From: Longimicrobiaceae bacterium
Lineage (GTDB): Bacteria > Gemmatimonadota > Gemmatimonadetes > Longimicrobiales > Longimicrobiaceae
Assembly: GCA_036375715.1 (NCBI GenBank)
Contig: DASVBS010000060.1
Coordinates: 124,001 to 188,000, forward strand
Length of the DNA stretch: 64,000 nucleotides
Reading direction: 5' to 3'
Position numbers and translations under genes: made by a program. Below, piece by piece: positions 26,598 to 36,150 of the stretch. Every line of letters starts with the position of its first letter. Position 1 is the first letter of the stretch. The notes beneath the pieces are model-generated. The model was not told the origin of the DNA and did no database searches. It worked only from the letters and a program-made list of their open reading frames with translations.

Positions 26598-29289
26598 CGT
26601 GCCGCCTTCTGTACCGACGCCGGTCTCTCCGCCCCCTCTGTCGGAGCGGGATCGTAAGATCCTGCTCGGGCTCGCCGCGAGGATCGACCCGGGGGACTCG
26701 GGGGCTCACAACAACCTGGGTGTCCTCTACTTCAACAAGGGAATGCTGGATGAGGCGGTCATCCAGTTCCAGCGCGCGCTCGAGATCGACCCGCGGATGC
26801 AGGTGGCGCAGCGGAACCTGGAGATCGCCTATTTCAACACCGGATACTACCACCGCCTGATCCGCGAGCTGTCCGAACGGCTCGCTACGGCACCGGACGA
26901 CACCGCCGCGCGCCGACGGCTGGCCCGCGCCTACCTGAGCACCGGCGACCACGCCGCAGCGGCGAGGGAGCTGAGCTATATCCTGGCGGAGACGCCGAAC
27001 GACCTCCAGACCCTCCTGGAGCTGGGCAGGGTGGAAAAGGAGGCAGGCCGGTATGACGCCGCGCTGGTGTGGCTCCGCCGCGGGATCGAGCTCGATCCGG
27101 GAAGCGGCGTTTTTCGATTTCACCTCGGCGAGCTGGAGTATCACCGGGGCATGCTGGCGGAAGCCCGTGAGCACCTCGAGCAGGCCATTCGCATCCTCCC
27201 CGACTTCGCGGATGCGTATCACCTCCTGGCTTTCGTGCTGGGGGACCTGGGAGAGGACGGAGCCGCCGCGGAGGCCGCCGAACGCGCGCGGCAGCTGAAT
27301 CCAGCGCTCAGCCGGGCGGAAACGAATCTCTCGCTCGACCATTACAACCCCGCGCACTACGGCGAGCTGGTGGGGAATCGCGATGCCCGCCCGGACGTGG
27401 TGCAGAGCGGATACCTGGCGGGCTACCACCTCGGCATCGCGTATCGGCAGCGTGGCCTCTACGCGGAGGCGCTACGCGAGCTGGAGCGGGCTCTGGCGGC
27501 GGGCGAGGACACGGGGCTGGTGCGACAGGCCATCGCGGAGGTCCGCCTTGTCCGCGGAGAGGTCGAGGAGGCGGCCGCCCTCTATCGCGAGCTGCTGAAG
27601 GGAGATCCGCACAGCCCGAAGCTGCTGAACGAGCTCGGCGTGGCTCTGCATCGCCAGGGCAACACCGCCGGGGCGGAACGCTGCTACCGCCGCGCCCTGG
27701 AGGCGGATCCCGAGTACGCGCTCGCCTGGAACAACCTCGCGGTGGTGCGGATGCACCGCGGTGACGCGGCGGCCGCCGGGGAATGTCTCGCCCGCACGGT
27801 CGAGCTCAGGCCCCGCCTGATGGACGGTTGGTTCAATCTGGGGTTGCTGGCGGAGCAGACTCGCCGTTTCCCGCAGGCGCTGCGGGCGTACCGCGCGGGT
27901 ACCGAGGCCGATCCGAACGCACTGGCAGCGTGGATCGGGATCGGACGGGTACTGAGCGAGATGGACCGCTTCGCCGAGGCTCGCAATGCCCTCGCGCGAG
28001 CGGTGGAGATCGATCCCGATTCCGCGGCGGCCCGATACCACCTGGGCTTCGTGCTGGCACGGTTGGGGGAGTACGACGCGGCGCGCCGGGAGACGGAGCG
28101 TGCGCTCGCACTCGATCCGTATTACCCCGCGCCGCGCTACCGCCTCGCCATCGACCTGCAGTTCGAGTTCACCGAGGTGTTGGCGCCGGAGCTGGACGTC
28201 GCCTCTCGGGTCGCAGCCGGAGAGGCGGTTCCGACCTTCGACTTCGACGCCGCGGAGCTGGCACACGCTTTCAGCGCGCTCCAGTCTCCGAGAGCGGCGG
28301 AGCCTCCACCCGCTGCCGCGGAGGAGGATCCCTTCCGCCTGGCGAGGGACTACCTGAGCAAGGGGTTGCTGGCCCGTGCTGCCGCAGAGGTTCGCCGACT
28401 CGTGGCCCAGGGCGCCGAACCGGTGGAGGCAGCCCTGCTGGCGGCCGAGATTCTGATGGGGCAGGGGTACTTCGGCGAGGCGCTGGAGCGCTACGACTCT
28501 GCCCTGGTGCGGCTCGAGGACCGACCCGGCGACCCGCGCTTGGGCCGCATCTGGCTGGGGCGCGCCGAAGCCCTGTTGCGTCTGGGTCGTGCTGCCGATG
28601 CGCATCAGGCCGCACGGCAGGCGGAGGCATACGCGGGCGCCGAAGCTGAAGCACTGCGCAGCCATGGCGAGGCGTACCTGCTCGAGCGGAAGGCGGGTGC
28701 GGCAGTGGAGGCGTTCCGTAAGCTCACCACTCTGCGGCCCGAGGATCCCACGCCGTGGCGCGAGCTCGGCGCCGCCCTGCGGCTCGCCGGCGACCTGAGA
28801 GGCGCGGAGGAAGCGCTCGACCGCGCCCTCACGCTCGATCCCGACTTCGTGGCGGCGCGGGTGGAGTTGGCGGAGGTCCTGCTGCAACAGGGGCGCGAAG
28901 AGGAAGCTGCGGCAATGAGCGAGACTGCGCTCGAGGTACTGCCGGGCTACCCCGACGCAGCCATGCTGCTGGCGGAGGTTCGTCGGCGGCAGGGCCGTCA
29001 TCCCGAGGCGGTCGACCTGATGGTCGATCTGCTCAGCCGCGACGCCTACCACCTCTCCGGTCTGCTCGCGCTGGGGCGAATCCTGGAGGAGTGGGGCCGA
29101 AGGGACGATGCGATCCACGCCCTGCGACGCGCGGTGCGCCTCGATCCGAACTTCCGCGAGGCCGTAGCGGAGCTGGAGCGGCTCGAGGTGCTGGCGGGAG
29201 AAGACGCACCGGGCACGTGGGAAGGAAGGGAGCCGGTCGCGGCGACTTCGACCACCCCGGGGTCCGACGCGCGCTGCGCGCGGGACTGA
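26590..29289 (+). CDS. Large TPR-repeat protein
   Basis: An 899-residue cytoplasmic protein composed almost wholly of tetratricopeptide repeats (about 20), e.g. AHNNLGVLYFNKGMLDEAVIQFQRALEIDP, with recurring W/LG/Y/A and terminal DP positions. There is no signal peptide or membrane segment. A break around residues 525-580 (acidic and P-rich) separates two TPR blocks. TTG at 26590 or GTG at 26599 may start it. It lies inside the chemosensory operon and is most likely a scaffold for its signalling proteins, but no partner can be named from sequence. Confidence 0.85.
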   Translation: MPDVPPSVPTPVSPPPLSERDRKILLGLAARIDPGDSGAHNNLGVLYFNKGMLDEAVIQFQRALEIDPRMQVAQRNLEIAYFNTGYYHRLIRELSERLATAPDDTAARRRLARAYLSTGDHAAAARELSYILAETPNDLQTLLELGRVEKEAGRYDAALVWLRRGIELDPGSGVFRFHLGELEYHRGMLAEAREHLEQAIRILPDFADAYHLLAFVLGDLGEDGAAAEAAERARQLNPALSRAETNLSLDHYNPAHYGELVGNRDARPDVVQSGYLAGYHLGIAYRQRGLYAEALRELERALAAGEDTGLVRQAIAEVRLVRGEVEEAAALYRELLKGDPHSPKLLNELGVALHRQGNTAGAERCYRRALEADPEYALAWNNLAVVRMHRGDAAAAGECLARTVELRPRLMDGWFNLGLLAEQTRRFPQALRAYRAGTEADPNALAAWIGIGRVLSEMDRFAEARNALARAVEIDPDSAAARYHLGFVLARLGEYDAARRETERALALDPYYPAPRYRLAIDLQFEFTEVLAPELDVASRVAAGEAVPTFDFDAAELAHAFSALQSPRAAEPPPAAAEEDPFRLARDYLSKGLLARAAAEVRRLVAQGAEPVEAALLAAEILMGQGYFGEALERYDSALVRLEDRPGDPRLGRIWLGRAEALLRLGRAADAHQAARQAEAYAGAEAEALRSHGEAYLLERKAGAAVEAFRKLTTLRPEDPTPWRELGAALRLAGDLRGAEEALDRALTLDPDFVAARVELAEVLLQQGREEEAAAMSETALEVLPGYPDAAMLLAEVRRRQGRHPEAVDLMVDLLSRDAYHLSGLLALGRILEEWGRRDDAIHALRRAVRLDPNFREAVAELERLEVLAGEDAPGTWEGREPVAATSTTPGSDARCARD

Positions 29290-29292
29290 CCT

Positions 29293-30429
29293 ATGGCCTT
29301 CGAGGGTCCGCTGCGTGAGCTCGCGCTCACGGACGTCATCCAGCTCCTGTACCTCTCGCGTAAGACCGGAACGCTGTCGATTACCGGCGAGGGAGCGCCA
29401 CGCCCGGGGCTGATCCACTTCGACGAGGGGTTTGTCGTCGGCGCGCGATCGGCGGGAGAGATCAGTCCGCTGGGTCGCCTGCTGGTGATGGCGGGAAAGG
29501 CCACCATGCGCCAGGTTGAAGCCGCCCTGGAGGCCCAGCGGCGGGAACCGGGGCGTCGAATCGGCACTCTGCTGGCGGAGACGCAGGGCATCCCGGTACG
29601 TGACATCCAGCGCCAGCTCCGCTTTCAGGTGGAGGAGGCGGTTTTCGAGCTGGTCCGCTGGCGCGACGGCCACTTCCGCTTCGAGGAGACCGAACGGCCG
29701 CAGAACGGGGGAATCCCCGTTCGGATCCCCTCGGAAGCGCTGCTCATGGAATCCATGCGGCGTGCCGACGAGTGGACGGAGATGGCGAGCGGCGATCCCG
29801 ACGCATCGCTGGTCCCCGCGTTGGTCGACAGCGCTGCCGGAGCGGCCGGGGTGCTCGACCTGCAGCCGCGGGAATGGCAGGTACTGGCCGCGATCGACGG
29901 TTCGCGCACACTGCGCGAGATTGCCCGAGAGATCGGGCGCGCGGAGTTCGACGTGGCCAAGGCTGTGTACAGCCTGGCGTCGGGAGGCGTGGTCGAGCTG
30001 AAGACCCGTCCCTCCGCTCCGCGCCCCGGCGCCAGGCGCGACCCCTCGAGCGCAGCCGTCGACGGCGTGGAAGCGGAGCTACGTGCGGAAAGGATCGGCG
30101 AGGCGCTCCGGCGGGCAGAAGGACTGCGCGAGAGCCACCCGGCGTCGGGCGTCGCCAGGCTGCTGTACGGGCGCGCGCTGGTCGCCTCTGGAGAGATCGA
30201 GCGGGGCGTTGCAGCGCTGAAGGAGGCTGTGCAACTGGATCCGCTCCTTGCGGCGGGATACTTCCACCTGGGAATGGCCGCGGCTCGCCTGGGCGATTTC
30301 GGGCGCGGGCGGGAGAACCTGACCACCTTCTCGCGCCTGCCCGATGCCCCGCCGAGGGACGTCGAGATCGCGATGCGTGCGGTGCAGCTCATGACGGAGC
30401 TCAGCGCGCTGCTGGAGGAGATTCGATGA
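29293..30429 (+). CDS. DUF4388 (PATAN) domain protein with TPR tail
   Basis: A 378-residue protein. The N-terminal DUF4388/PATAN domain (about residues 1-150) starts MAFEGPLRELALTDVIQLLYLSRKTGTLSI and includes the GLIHFDEGFVVGA segment typical of the family. A winged-helix-like middle (REIAREIGRAEFDVAKAVYSLASGGVVEL, about 205-240) and two TPR-like repeats follow. PATAN domains occur with CheY-like regulators, so it may be a phospho-CheY effector. A second such protein is encoded 3 kb downstream. The stop couples to the next gene through ATGA. Confidence 0.82.
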   Translation: MAFEGPLRELALTDVIQLLYLSRKTGTLSITGEGAPRPGLIHFDEGFVVGARSAGEISPLGRLLVMAGKATMRQVEAALEAQRREPGRRIGTLLAETQGIPVRDIQRQLRFQVEEAVFELVRWRDGHFRFEETERPQNGGIPVRIPSEALLMESMRRADEWTEMASGDPDASLVPALVDSAAGAAGVLDLQPREWQVLAAIDGSRTLREIAREIGRAEFDVAKAVYSLASGGVVELKTRPSAPRPGARRDPSSAAVDGVEAELRAERIGEALRRAEGLRESHPASGVARLLYGRALVASGEIERGVAALKEAVQLDPLLAAGYFHLGMAAARLGDFGRGRENLTTFSRLPDAPPRDVEIAMRAVQLMTELSALLEEIR

Positions 30430-31367
30430 CATCACAGATCGAGGCACAGCGCGTCCGACGCTGGCAGGAAGAGGTCGCCAGGGACCCCGGCAGCCCCTCC
30501 TTTCTCCCCCTGGCGGAGGTCTATCGGAAAGAAGGGCGCCTCGCCGTGGCCCTGCGCCTCTGCGTGCGCGGGCTCGAGCGCAACCCCGATCACGTGGAGG
30601 GGCACGTCCTGCTCGGCCGCATCTATCGGGAGTTGGGGGAGCCCGAGCCCGCCTGCGACGAGCTGGACATCGCGTTGCGCCTCGATCCGGAGCATCGCTC
30701 GGCGCGCCGGGCGCTCGGCTATCTCTACCTGGAACGGAGGATGTGGGCCGAGGCAGTCCGGCACCTGGAGATCGCCGCCGAGCACGACCGGCACGATCCG
30801 CGGCTGGCCAGCGCGTTAGCCCTGGCCCGGCGAAATCTTTCCGCGGAAGGTCCACCGGCGCCGGCCCCGCACGCCCTCCAGGAGGCGCTCGATCGCTTCG
30901 CGCGGGGGGCGCGTGTTCGCCTGGCGCTGTTGATGGAGAGCAACGGCCGAATTCTGGCGCGGCACGGTAGCGCCGAGGGGATCGATCTGGCGGCGCTCAC
31001 CACGCTCGGGGCCGGCATCCAGTCGGCTTCACGCGAGATTGCCCGCATGCTGGGGCAGCGACAGTTCGAGCAGCTGTACCAGGGGCAGGGGGATCGCCAG
31101 CTATTTCTGGCGCCGATACCCACGCCCACCGGCGAACTGATCCTGGTGGCGTTGTTCGGTCGATCCACCAACGTGGGCCTCGTGCGCGTGCGCTTCGACG
31201 AGATGCTGCGCGAATGCGCGGAGCACGACTGGACGTCTGCGCAATCGGGCTCGGCGCGAGACGCGGCCGCCTTCGAGGCGCATCTCGCGTCCGGCCTGGG
31301 GTTGCACGGAGAGCGGGACGCGGCTGCCTCAGGTGGTGGCCGCGGCGTGCCCCCTAACTCCGCCTGA
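30426..31367 (+). CDS. TPR and roadblock/LC7 domain protein (MglB-like)
   Basis: A 313-residue protein with N-terminal TPR repeats (about residues 15-130) and a C-terminal roadblock/LC7 domain (about 145-265: HALQEALDRFARGARVRLALLMESNGRILARHG...GELILVALFGRSTNVGLVRVRF). Roadblock proteins of the MglB type activate MglA GTPases, and an MglA gene follows immediately, with a 5-base gap. It is therefore probably the GAP or regulator of that GTPase, with the TPR part linking to the scaffold. The start ATG overlaps the previous stop as ATGA. Confidence 0.85.
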   Translation: MTSQIEAQRVRRWQEEVARDPGSPSFLPLAEVYRKEGRLAVALRLCVRGLERNPDHVEGHVLLGRIYRELGEPEPACDELDIALRLDPEHRSARRALGYLYLERRMWAEAVRHLEIAAEHDRHDPRLASALALARRNLSAEGPPAPAPHALQEALDRFARGARVRLALLMESNGRILARHGSAEGIDLAALTTLGAGIQSASREIARMLGQRQFEQLYQGQGDRQLFLAPIPTPTGELILVALFGRSTNVGLVRVRFDEMLRECAEHDWTSAQSGSARDAAAFEAHLASGLGLHGERDAAASGGGRGVPPNSA

Positions 31368-31371
31368 GACC

Positions 31372-31983
31372 ATGTCCCTGGTCAACTATTCGACCCGCGA
31401 AATCACCTGCAAGATCGTCTACTACGGTCCGGGTCGATCGGGCAAGACCACGAATCTGCAGCACATCCACAGTCTCCTTCCGGAGGAGACCCGTGGCCGC
31501 ATCGTGTCGCTGGCGACGGAGATGGACCGGACCCTCTTCTTCGACTTCCTCCCTCTCGATCTGGGTAGGATCTCGGGATTTCAGGTCCGCTTCCAGCTCT
31601 ATACCGTTCCGGGCCAGGTCTATTACGACGCCACGCGGCGGCTGGTGCTGCAGGGGGCGGACGGGGTAGTCTTCGTCGCGGATAGCCAGCCGGGGCGGCA
31701 GCAGGACAATGTGGAGAGCTTCCGCAACCTGCAGGAGAACCTGCTCCGGCAGGGAGTCGACCCGCGCGCGGTGCCCGTCTGCATCCAGTACAACAAGCGC
31801 GATCTGCCCGATGCAATGCCGATCGCGACCATGGAGCGAACCATCAACTACCGGGGCGTGCGGTCACTGGGGGCGTCGGCTACGACGGGGGAAGGGGTGC
31901 TCGAGACGCTGAAGTGCGTTTCCGAGCTGGTGCTGGCCGGGCTCGCCGCAAGGTTCCAGAGTCCGGAAAGCCTGGCGCGATGA
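31372..31983 (+). CDS. mglA: MglA-type small GTPase
   Basis: A Ras-like GTPase of the MglA family that sets cell polarity and motility in myxobacteria. P-loop GPGRSGKT is at residues 19-26. The switch segment TVPGQVYYDATRRLVLQGADGVVFVADSQ is characteristic of MglA, and NKRDLP gives guanine specificity. The 203-residue length fits. ATG at 31372 gives MSLVNYSTREITCKIVYYG, the standard N-terminus. Its gene follows a roadblock protein (putative GAP) and precedes a DnaA-like ATPase, all within the chemosensory operon. Confidence 0.94.
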   Translation: MSLVNYSTREITCKIVYYGPGRSGKTTNLQHIHSLLPEETRGRIVSLATEMDRTLFFDFLPLDLGRISGFQVRFQLYTVPGQVYYDATRRLVLQGADGVVFVADSQPGRQQDNVESFRNLQENLLRQGVDPRAVPVCIQYNKRDLPDAMPIATMERTINYRGVRSLGASATTGEGVLETLKCVSELVLAGLAARFQSPESLAR

Positions 31984-31989
31984 CAAGCG

Positions 31990-33192
31990 ATGCCGACCCC
32001 TCTCGATCCTCGCTGCAGCTTCGAGCGCTTCATCGTCGGCCCGGCGAATCGAGTTGCGGCCGCGGCGGCAGTTCGCGCAGCGGAGGCACCTGGGCGGATC
32101 TACAATCCTCTGGTCATTGCCGGCGCTCCGGGGCTCGGCAAGACCCACCTGCTGATGGCGATCGGGCAGCGCGCGCGCATGTTCGACGCCGAGCTTCGGG
32201 TCCACTACGAGACGGGTGAGGAGTTCGTCGACCGTGTGACCGCCGCCCTCGCGGCGGGCACTCTCGAGGCCTTCCGCGCCGCCATGGCCAGCGTGGACCT
32301 GCTTCTCCTGGACGGCCTCGATCAGGTCGCCGGTAAGGGGCGGACTGAGGAAGAGCTCCTCCGCCTCGCGGGCGAGATGCTCGGGCGTGGGCGACAACTG
32401 GTGATCGCCTCGGAGGCCCCTCCCGCCGCGATCCCCCACCTGCACCCTTCCCTCCTGGAGCGGGTCAGCGGCGGGCTCAATGTCGAGATCGCTTCTCCCG
32501 ATCCGGCGACTCGCCGCGCCATCGTCACGCGCCTCGTCGCCAATCGCGACCAGCCATTTCCGGAGGCCGTGACCGCGGCCCTCACGCAGCTCCCGCTCGC
32601 CAGCGTGCCGGCAATTCAGGAGGCGGTCGATCGCCTGCTGGCGGTCGCAGACCTCGAGGGACGCGAGGTTCGGCTGGAGGACGTCTCCCGCGTGGCCACC
32701 ATGACGCCGCACGTCGTTCAGGCCGACGAGTTCGACGACTTCCTCGCGGACATCTCCACGGCAGTGGCTGCGGTGGTGGAGACGGCGCCGTGGAGACGCC
32801 GGCTTGCCGAAGCGATCCTCCGTTGGGAGGGGGAGGGGATCTGCACCCGCCGGCTCGAGGCCGCACTCGATGCCGATTCCGCGCCGGACGTCGAGGCGCT
32901 GCTGACCTCCTTCGGGCGCGACGTCGGGCGCCTCCGGCGCATCGCCCGCGAGCTCCCGCCCGGGGTGGCGGTAGATCCGCTCCTCTTACGGGATCCGGAT
33001 CGGCTCCAGGAGGCGGAGCGGCTGCTCGCCGAGAACGCCCCGACGGCAGCCGGATCCGATCGGCCCGGCGCGGTCCGACGCGCGGCGGCCGGATTGCCCC
33101 GCGATTCCTTCGATCGCTGGTTCCTGGATCGCGAGAAGCTCGCCTGGGACTGGCTCGCTCTGGATGACCGGATCGTGGAGGAGCAGCGCTGA
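31990..33192 (+). CDS. DnaA-like AAA+ ATPase without DNA-binding domain
   Basis: A 400-residue protein whose first 240 residues match the DnaA ATPase domain: FERFIVGPANRVAAAAA, Walker A GAPGLGKT at 45-52, a Walker B LLLLDGLDQVAG, and the ERVSGGLNVEI box. The acidic residue after the Walker B aspartate (DD in DnaA) is G, and the sensor-2 arginine region reads ASVPAIQEAVDRL without the usual R. There is no C-terminal helix-turn-helix. The last 160 residues form an unrecognised helical tail. It is not a replication initiator; a polar localisation or switch role near the MglA GTPase is an inference. Confidence 0.83.
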   Translation: MPTPLDPRCSFERFIVGPANRVAAAAAVRAAEAPGRIYNPLVIAGAPGLGKTHLLMAIGQRARMFDAELRVHYETGEEFVDRVTAALAAGTLEAFRAAMASVDLLLLDGLDQVAGKGRTEEELLRLAGEMLGRGRQLVIASEAPPAAIPHLHPSLLERVSGGLNVEIASPDPATRRAIVTRLVANRDQPFPEAVTAALTQLPLASVPAIQEAVDRLLAVADLEGREVRLEDVSRVATMTPHVVQADEFDDFLADISTAVAAVVETAPWRRRLAEAILRWEGEGICTRRLEAALDADSAPDVEALLTSFGRDVGRLRRIARELPPGVAVDPLLLRDPDRLQEAERLLAENAPTAAGSDRPGAVRRAAAGLPRDSFDRWFLDREKLAWDWLALDDRIVEEQR

Positions 33193-34826
33193 TGGCTATA
33201 CGGGGAAACCTGCGCGAAGTGGGGCTGCCGGACGTGCTGCAACTCCTGGCGCTAGGGCAGAAGACGGGCTGCCTGTCGGTAACCGATCGCTCCAATCTCG
33301 GATACATCTACTTCGAGCGCGGGCACATCACCTACGCCTCCATCGTCAACCGGCGGGACCGCCTCGGAGACCTGCTGGTCAAGAATGGGCTGGTGGACCC
33401 GGAGGAGCTCGCCGCCGCAGTCGAGATTCAGACTACGCGCAGCGGAGTCCGGCTGGGCGAGATCCTGGTCGAGCGCGGTACCATCACCCGAGAGCAGCTC
33501 GAGCGTTACATCCGCCTGCAGATCGAAGAGGCGGTGTACACTCTGTTCACCTGGACCCAGGGCGCGTTCACCTTCGAGCCGGACCAGCAGCCAGAGGAGT
33601 GGACGCTGCGGGTCTGGATCAACCCCGAGAGCGTACTCCTGGAGGGGGCTCGTCGGGTCGACGAGTGGTCGCTGATCGAGAAGAAGATCCCTTCACTGGA
33701 TATCATCTTCTCCCCCACCGACCGACTCGTGGAAAGTGCCCAGATCGATTTCTCGTCGGAACAGCGCGCGATCCTGCCCCTGCTCGACGGTACGCGCAGC
33801 GTACAGGACATCGTCGACGAGTCGGGTCTGGTGGAGTTCGACGTCGGCAAGGCGGTATTCGGGCTGATCCAGGCCGGCCTGGTGCAGGCCACCGGGCGAA
33901 AGCAGAGCAAGCCTCCGGCGTCCGCAGCGACCCGGACCCAGGAGCACCGCAACCTCGGGATCGCCTTCTACCGAACGGGCATGTTGGAGGAGGCGCGGCG
34001 GGAATTCGAGCGCGTACTCGAGAGACTCCCCGACGACCTTCCGGCCCGCTTCTATATCGGGCTGATTTCCTTGCGTTCGGGTGACGCGCGGAGCGCTTTC
34101 CGTCAGCTCAAGGGGGTGATCGAACAGGGCGGGCGATGGGGCTCGGCCTTCTTCAACCTGGCGCTCGCGCTGGAGATGCTCGGCCGGGTGGACGGTGCGC
34201 TGCTGGCGGTGGACGAGGGATTGCGATTGCTGCCAGACTACCCGCCGGCACTGCTCTCCCGAGCGATTCTACTCGCCAAGGCGGAGCGGCTGGGGGAGGC
34301 CGTAGAGGCCTTCCGCGTGTACCGGGCGTCGGTGGGTGAACACGATCGTCCCGCCCCTTCCTTCTTCGCCTTCGCGGCCCTGGCGGAAGCGGCCGTCGGG
34401 CGTCCGGAGCTGGGTCGACAGCTCGCCGAGGAAGGTATGCGCCTCTATCCGCACATTCCGGAGCTGATTCTGCACCTGGGAGCTCTGCGGGAGCGGGCGG
34501 GTGTGGCGGAGGAGGCCGAAGTCTTCTACCGGCGGGCCGTGGAGGAGGCGCCGGAGCTCCCGCAGGCGCGGAAGGCGCTGGGCGACGCCCTGTATCGCCG
34601 GGGAGCGTACGAGGAGGCCACCGAGCAGTACCGCCGCGCGATCGAGCTCAGACCGGAGCTCGGCGACGACGTCTACCTGAAGCTCGGCAACATCGCCTAT
34701 AAGCAGGGGGAGCGCGGAGAGGCGGTCGGGCTGTGGACGCGGGCGTTGGAGCTCAATCCGGAGAACGGGATCGCCCGCACCAACCTGGAGCTGGTGCAGC
34801 GTGTGCTCGCGAGCAGTCCCTCATGA
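33192..34826 (+). CDS. DUF4388 (PATAN) domain protein with long TPR region
   Basis: A 544-residue protein with N-terminal DUF4388/PATAN (about 1-160: MAIRGNLREVGLPDVLQLLALGQKTGCLSV, YIYFERGHITYASI). A winged-helix-like segment follows (about 190-235: RSVQDIVDESGLVEFDVGKAVFGLIQAGLV). About seven TPR repeats make up the rest. It is closely related in layout to the DUF4388 protein encoded upstream, suggesting duplication. The start shares a base with the preceding stop and the end couples to cheR (ATGA), so the operon is continuous. Confidence 0.84.
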   Translation: MAIRGNLREVGLPDVLQLLALGQKTGCLSVTDRSNLGYIYFERGHITYASIVNRRDRLGDLLVKNGLVDPEELAAAVEIQTTRSGVRLGEILVERGTITREQLERYIRLQIEEAVYTLFTWTQGAFTFEPDQQPEEWTLRVWINPESVLLEGARRVDEWSLIEKKIPSLDIIFSPTDRLVESAQIDFSSEQRAILPLLDGTRSVQDIVDESGLVEFDVGKAVFGLIQAGLVQATGRKQSKPPASAATRTQEHRNLGIAFYRTGMLEEARREFERVLERLPDDLPARFYIGLISLRSGDARSAFRQLKGVIEQGGRWGSAFFNLALALEMLGRVDGALLAVDEGLRLLPDYPPALLSRAILLAKAERLGEAVEAFRVYRASVGEHDRPAPSFFAFAALAEAAVGRPELGRQLAEEGMRLYPHIPELILHLGALRERAGVAEEAEVFYRRAVEEAPELPQARKALGDALYRRGAYEEATEQYRRAIELRPELGDDVYLKLGNIAYKQGERGEAVGLWTRALELNPENGIARTNLELVQRVLASSPS

Positions 34827-35638
34827 TCAAGGACGATGATCCGGAGCTGGAGCAGTTGAAGCGGAAGATCCAACGCGAGCGAGGCTTCAACTGCCACCTC
34901 TACAAGGACAAGTGCTTGCGGCGGCGCATCGCGGTGCGGATGCGCGCGCGTGGGGAGAGCACGTACGCCGGGTACGCCGCCCTTCTGGACCGGGACGCGG
35001 TAGAGTACGAGCAGTTGCTGGACGCGCTCACCATCAACGTCACCAAGTTCTTCCGCAACCAGGAGATGTGGGCGGTCCTGGAAGAGGAAGTGATCCCCCG
35101 GCTCTTCGAGGGTGCCCCGGAGCCGCGGCGGATCTGGAGCGCGGGGTGCGCCAGCGGCGAGGAGATCTTCTCGGCTTCCATCCTCCTCCACGAGTGGGCG
35201 GCGCGATTCGGCCGCACCGCGGAGCTGGAGCGCTTCGACCTGCTCGGAACCGACATCGACCGCCGCAGCCTGGACGCGGCGCGGCGCGGCAGCTTTCCCG
35301 AGCTCTCCATGGGCGAGATGCCAGCCGCCTACCGGGAGCGCTGGTTCTCGCCCGGGCCGCCCTACCAGCTCGATGCCCGCATCCAGGAGCGCGTCCGCTT
35401 CGAGCACCGCGACCTCATCTCGGGCGAGCCCGAGCGGGAGCAGCATCTGATCTTGTGCCGCAACGTGATCATCTACTTCGACCGCGGCATCCAGGAGAAG
35501 ATCTTCGACCGCTTCTACGAAGCCCTGGTTCCAGGCGGTTTCCTGGTATTGGGCAAGGTGGAGACCCTCCTGGGCCGAACACGCTCGCTCCTGCGCCCGG
35601 TCAGCAACCGCCAGCGGATATTCTGGAAACCGGAGTGA
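34823..35638 (+). CDS. cheR: CheR-type receptor methyltransferase
   Basis: S-adenosylmethionine-dependent methylation of receptor glutamates for adaptation. The all-helical N-terminal domain (about residues 5-70) has YKDKCLRRRIAVRMRARG and ends TINVTKFFRN. The SAM-binding core has IWSAGCASGEEIFSASILL, and LILCRNVIIYFDRGIQEKIFDRF follows. The 271-residue length is standard. Its presence implies methylated receptors, yet no methyl-accepting protein and no CheB methylesterase are encoded in the operon. Confidence 0.95.
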   Translation: MIKDDDPELEQLKRKIQRERGFNCHLYKDKCLRRRIAVRMRARGESTYAGYAALLDRDAVEYEQLLDALTINVTKFFRNQEMWAVLEEEVIPRLFEGAPEPRRIWSAGCASGEEIFSASILLHEWAARFGRTAELERFDLLGTDIDRRSLDAARRGSFPELSMGEMPAAYRERWFSPGPPYQLDARIQERVRFEHRDLISGEPEREQHLILCRNVIIYFDRGIQEKIFDRFYEALVPGGFLVLGKVETLLGRTRSLLRPVSNRQRIFWKPE

Positions 35639-36123
35639 ACAGTCCCTCCATCTTCGTCGGGGTCGCGGAGGCCGCGGTAGCCGCCGGAGAGGAGGTGCTG
35701 GTTACCGTGGGACTGGGGTCGTGCGTGGCCATCCTGCTCTACGATGCCGACGTCCGGGTAGCGGGGATGGCGCACGTCTTGTTGCCGGCTCCGCACCGCG
35801 CCTTCGAGGAGAGCCAGGCCGCCAAGTACGCGACCACGGCGGTCCCCCACCTGCTGCGCGAGATGTCGGCGCGCGGTGCCGATCGGCGGCGGGTCACCGC
35901 GCGGATCGTCGGGGGTGCCTCGATGTTCTCCGGCCCCCGCAGCTCCCCGCTAGCCTCGGCCGGAGCGCGCAACCTCGAAGCGACCCGCGATGCCCTGGAG
36001 TGGGCTGGCGTCCCCGTCACCGGCGAAGAGGTCGGCAGCGACCACGGACGCTCCGTCCGCCTCTTCGCCGCCGACGGACGGGTGGTGGTGAGCTCGTACC
36101 GACGCGGAGACGTGATACTGTAG
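35635..36123 (+). CDS. cheD: CheD receptor glutamine deamidase
   Basis: Deamidates receptor glutamines and binds CheC. The catalytic cysteine C30 is in VTVGLGSCVAILLYD, the histidine H47 in AHVLLPAP, and GGASMF is the third signature; all three are intact. The 162-residue length is normal. A GTG start overlaps the cheR stop as GTGA. The 8-copy heptamer array of repeat element C starts 28 bases after its stop. Confidence 0.94.
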   Translation: MNSPSIFVGVAEAAVAAGEEVLVTVGLGSCVAILLYDADVRVAGMAHVLLPAPHRAFEESQAAKYATTAVPHLLREMSARGADRRRVTARIVGGASMFSGPRSSPLASAGARNLEATRDALEWAGVPVTGEEVGSDHGRSVRLFAADGRVVVSSYRRGDVIL

Positions 36124-36150
36124 GGATGACGAATCAAGAATGCAGGCACT

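Noticed and set aside
27472-29673. 733-codon open frame on the minus strand opposite the large TPR gene
   Set aside because: Shadow of the repeat-rich TPR gene; no recognisable domain, while the + strand shows clear TPR repeats.
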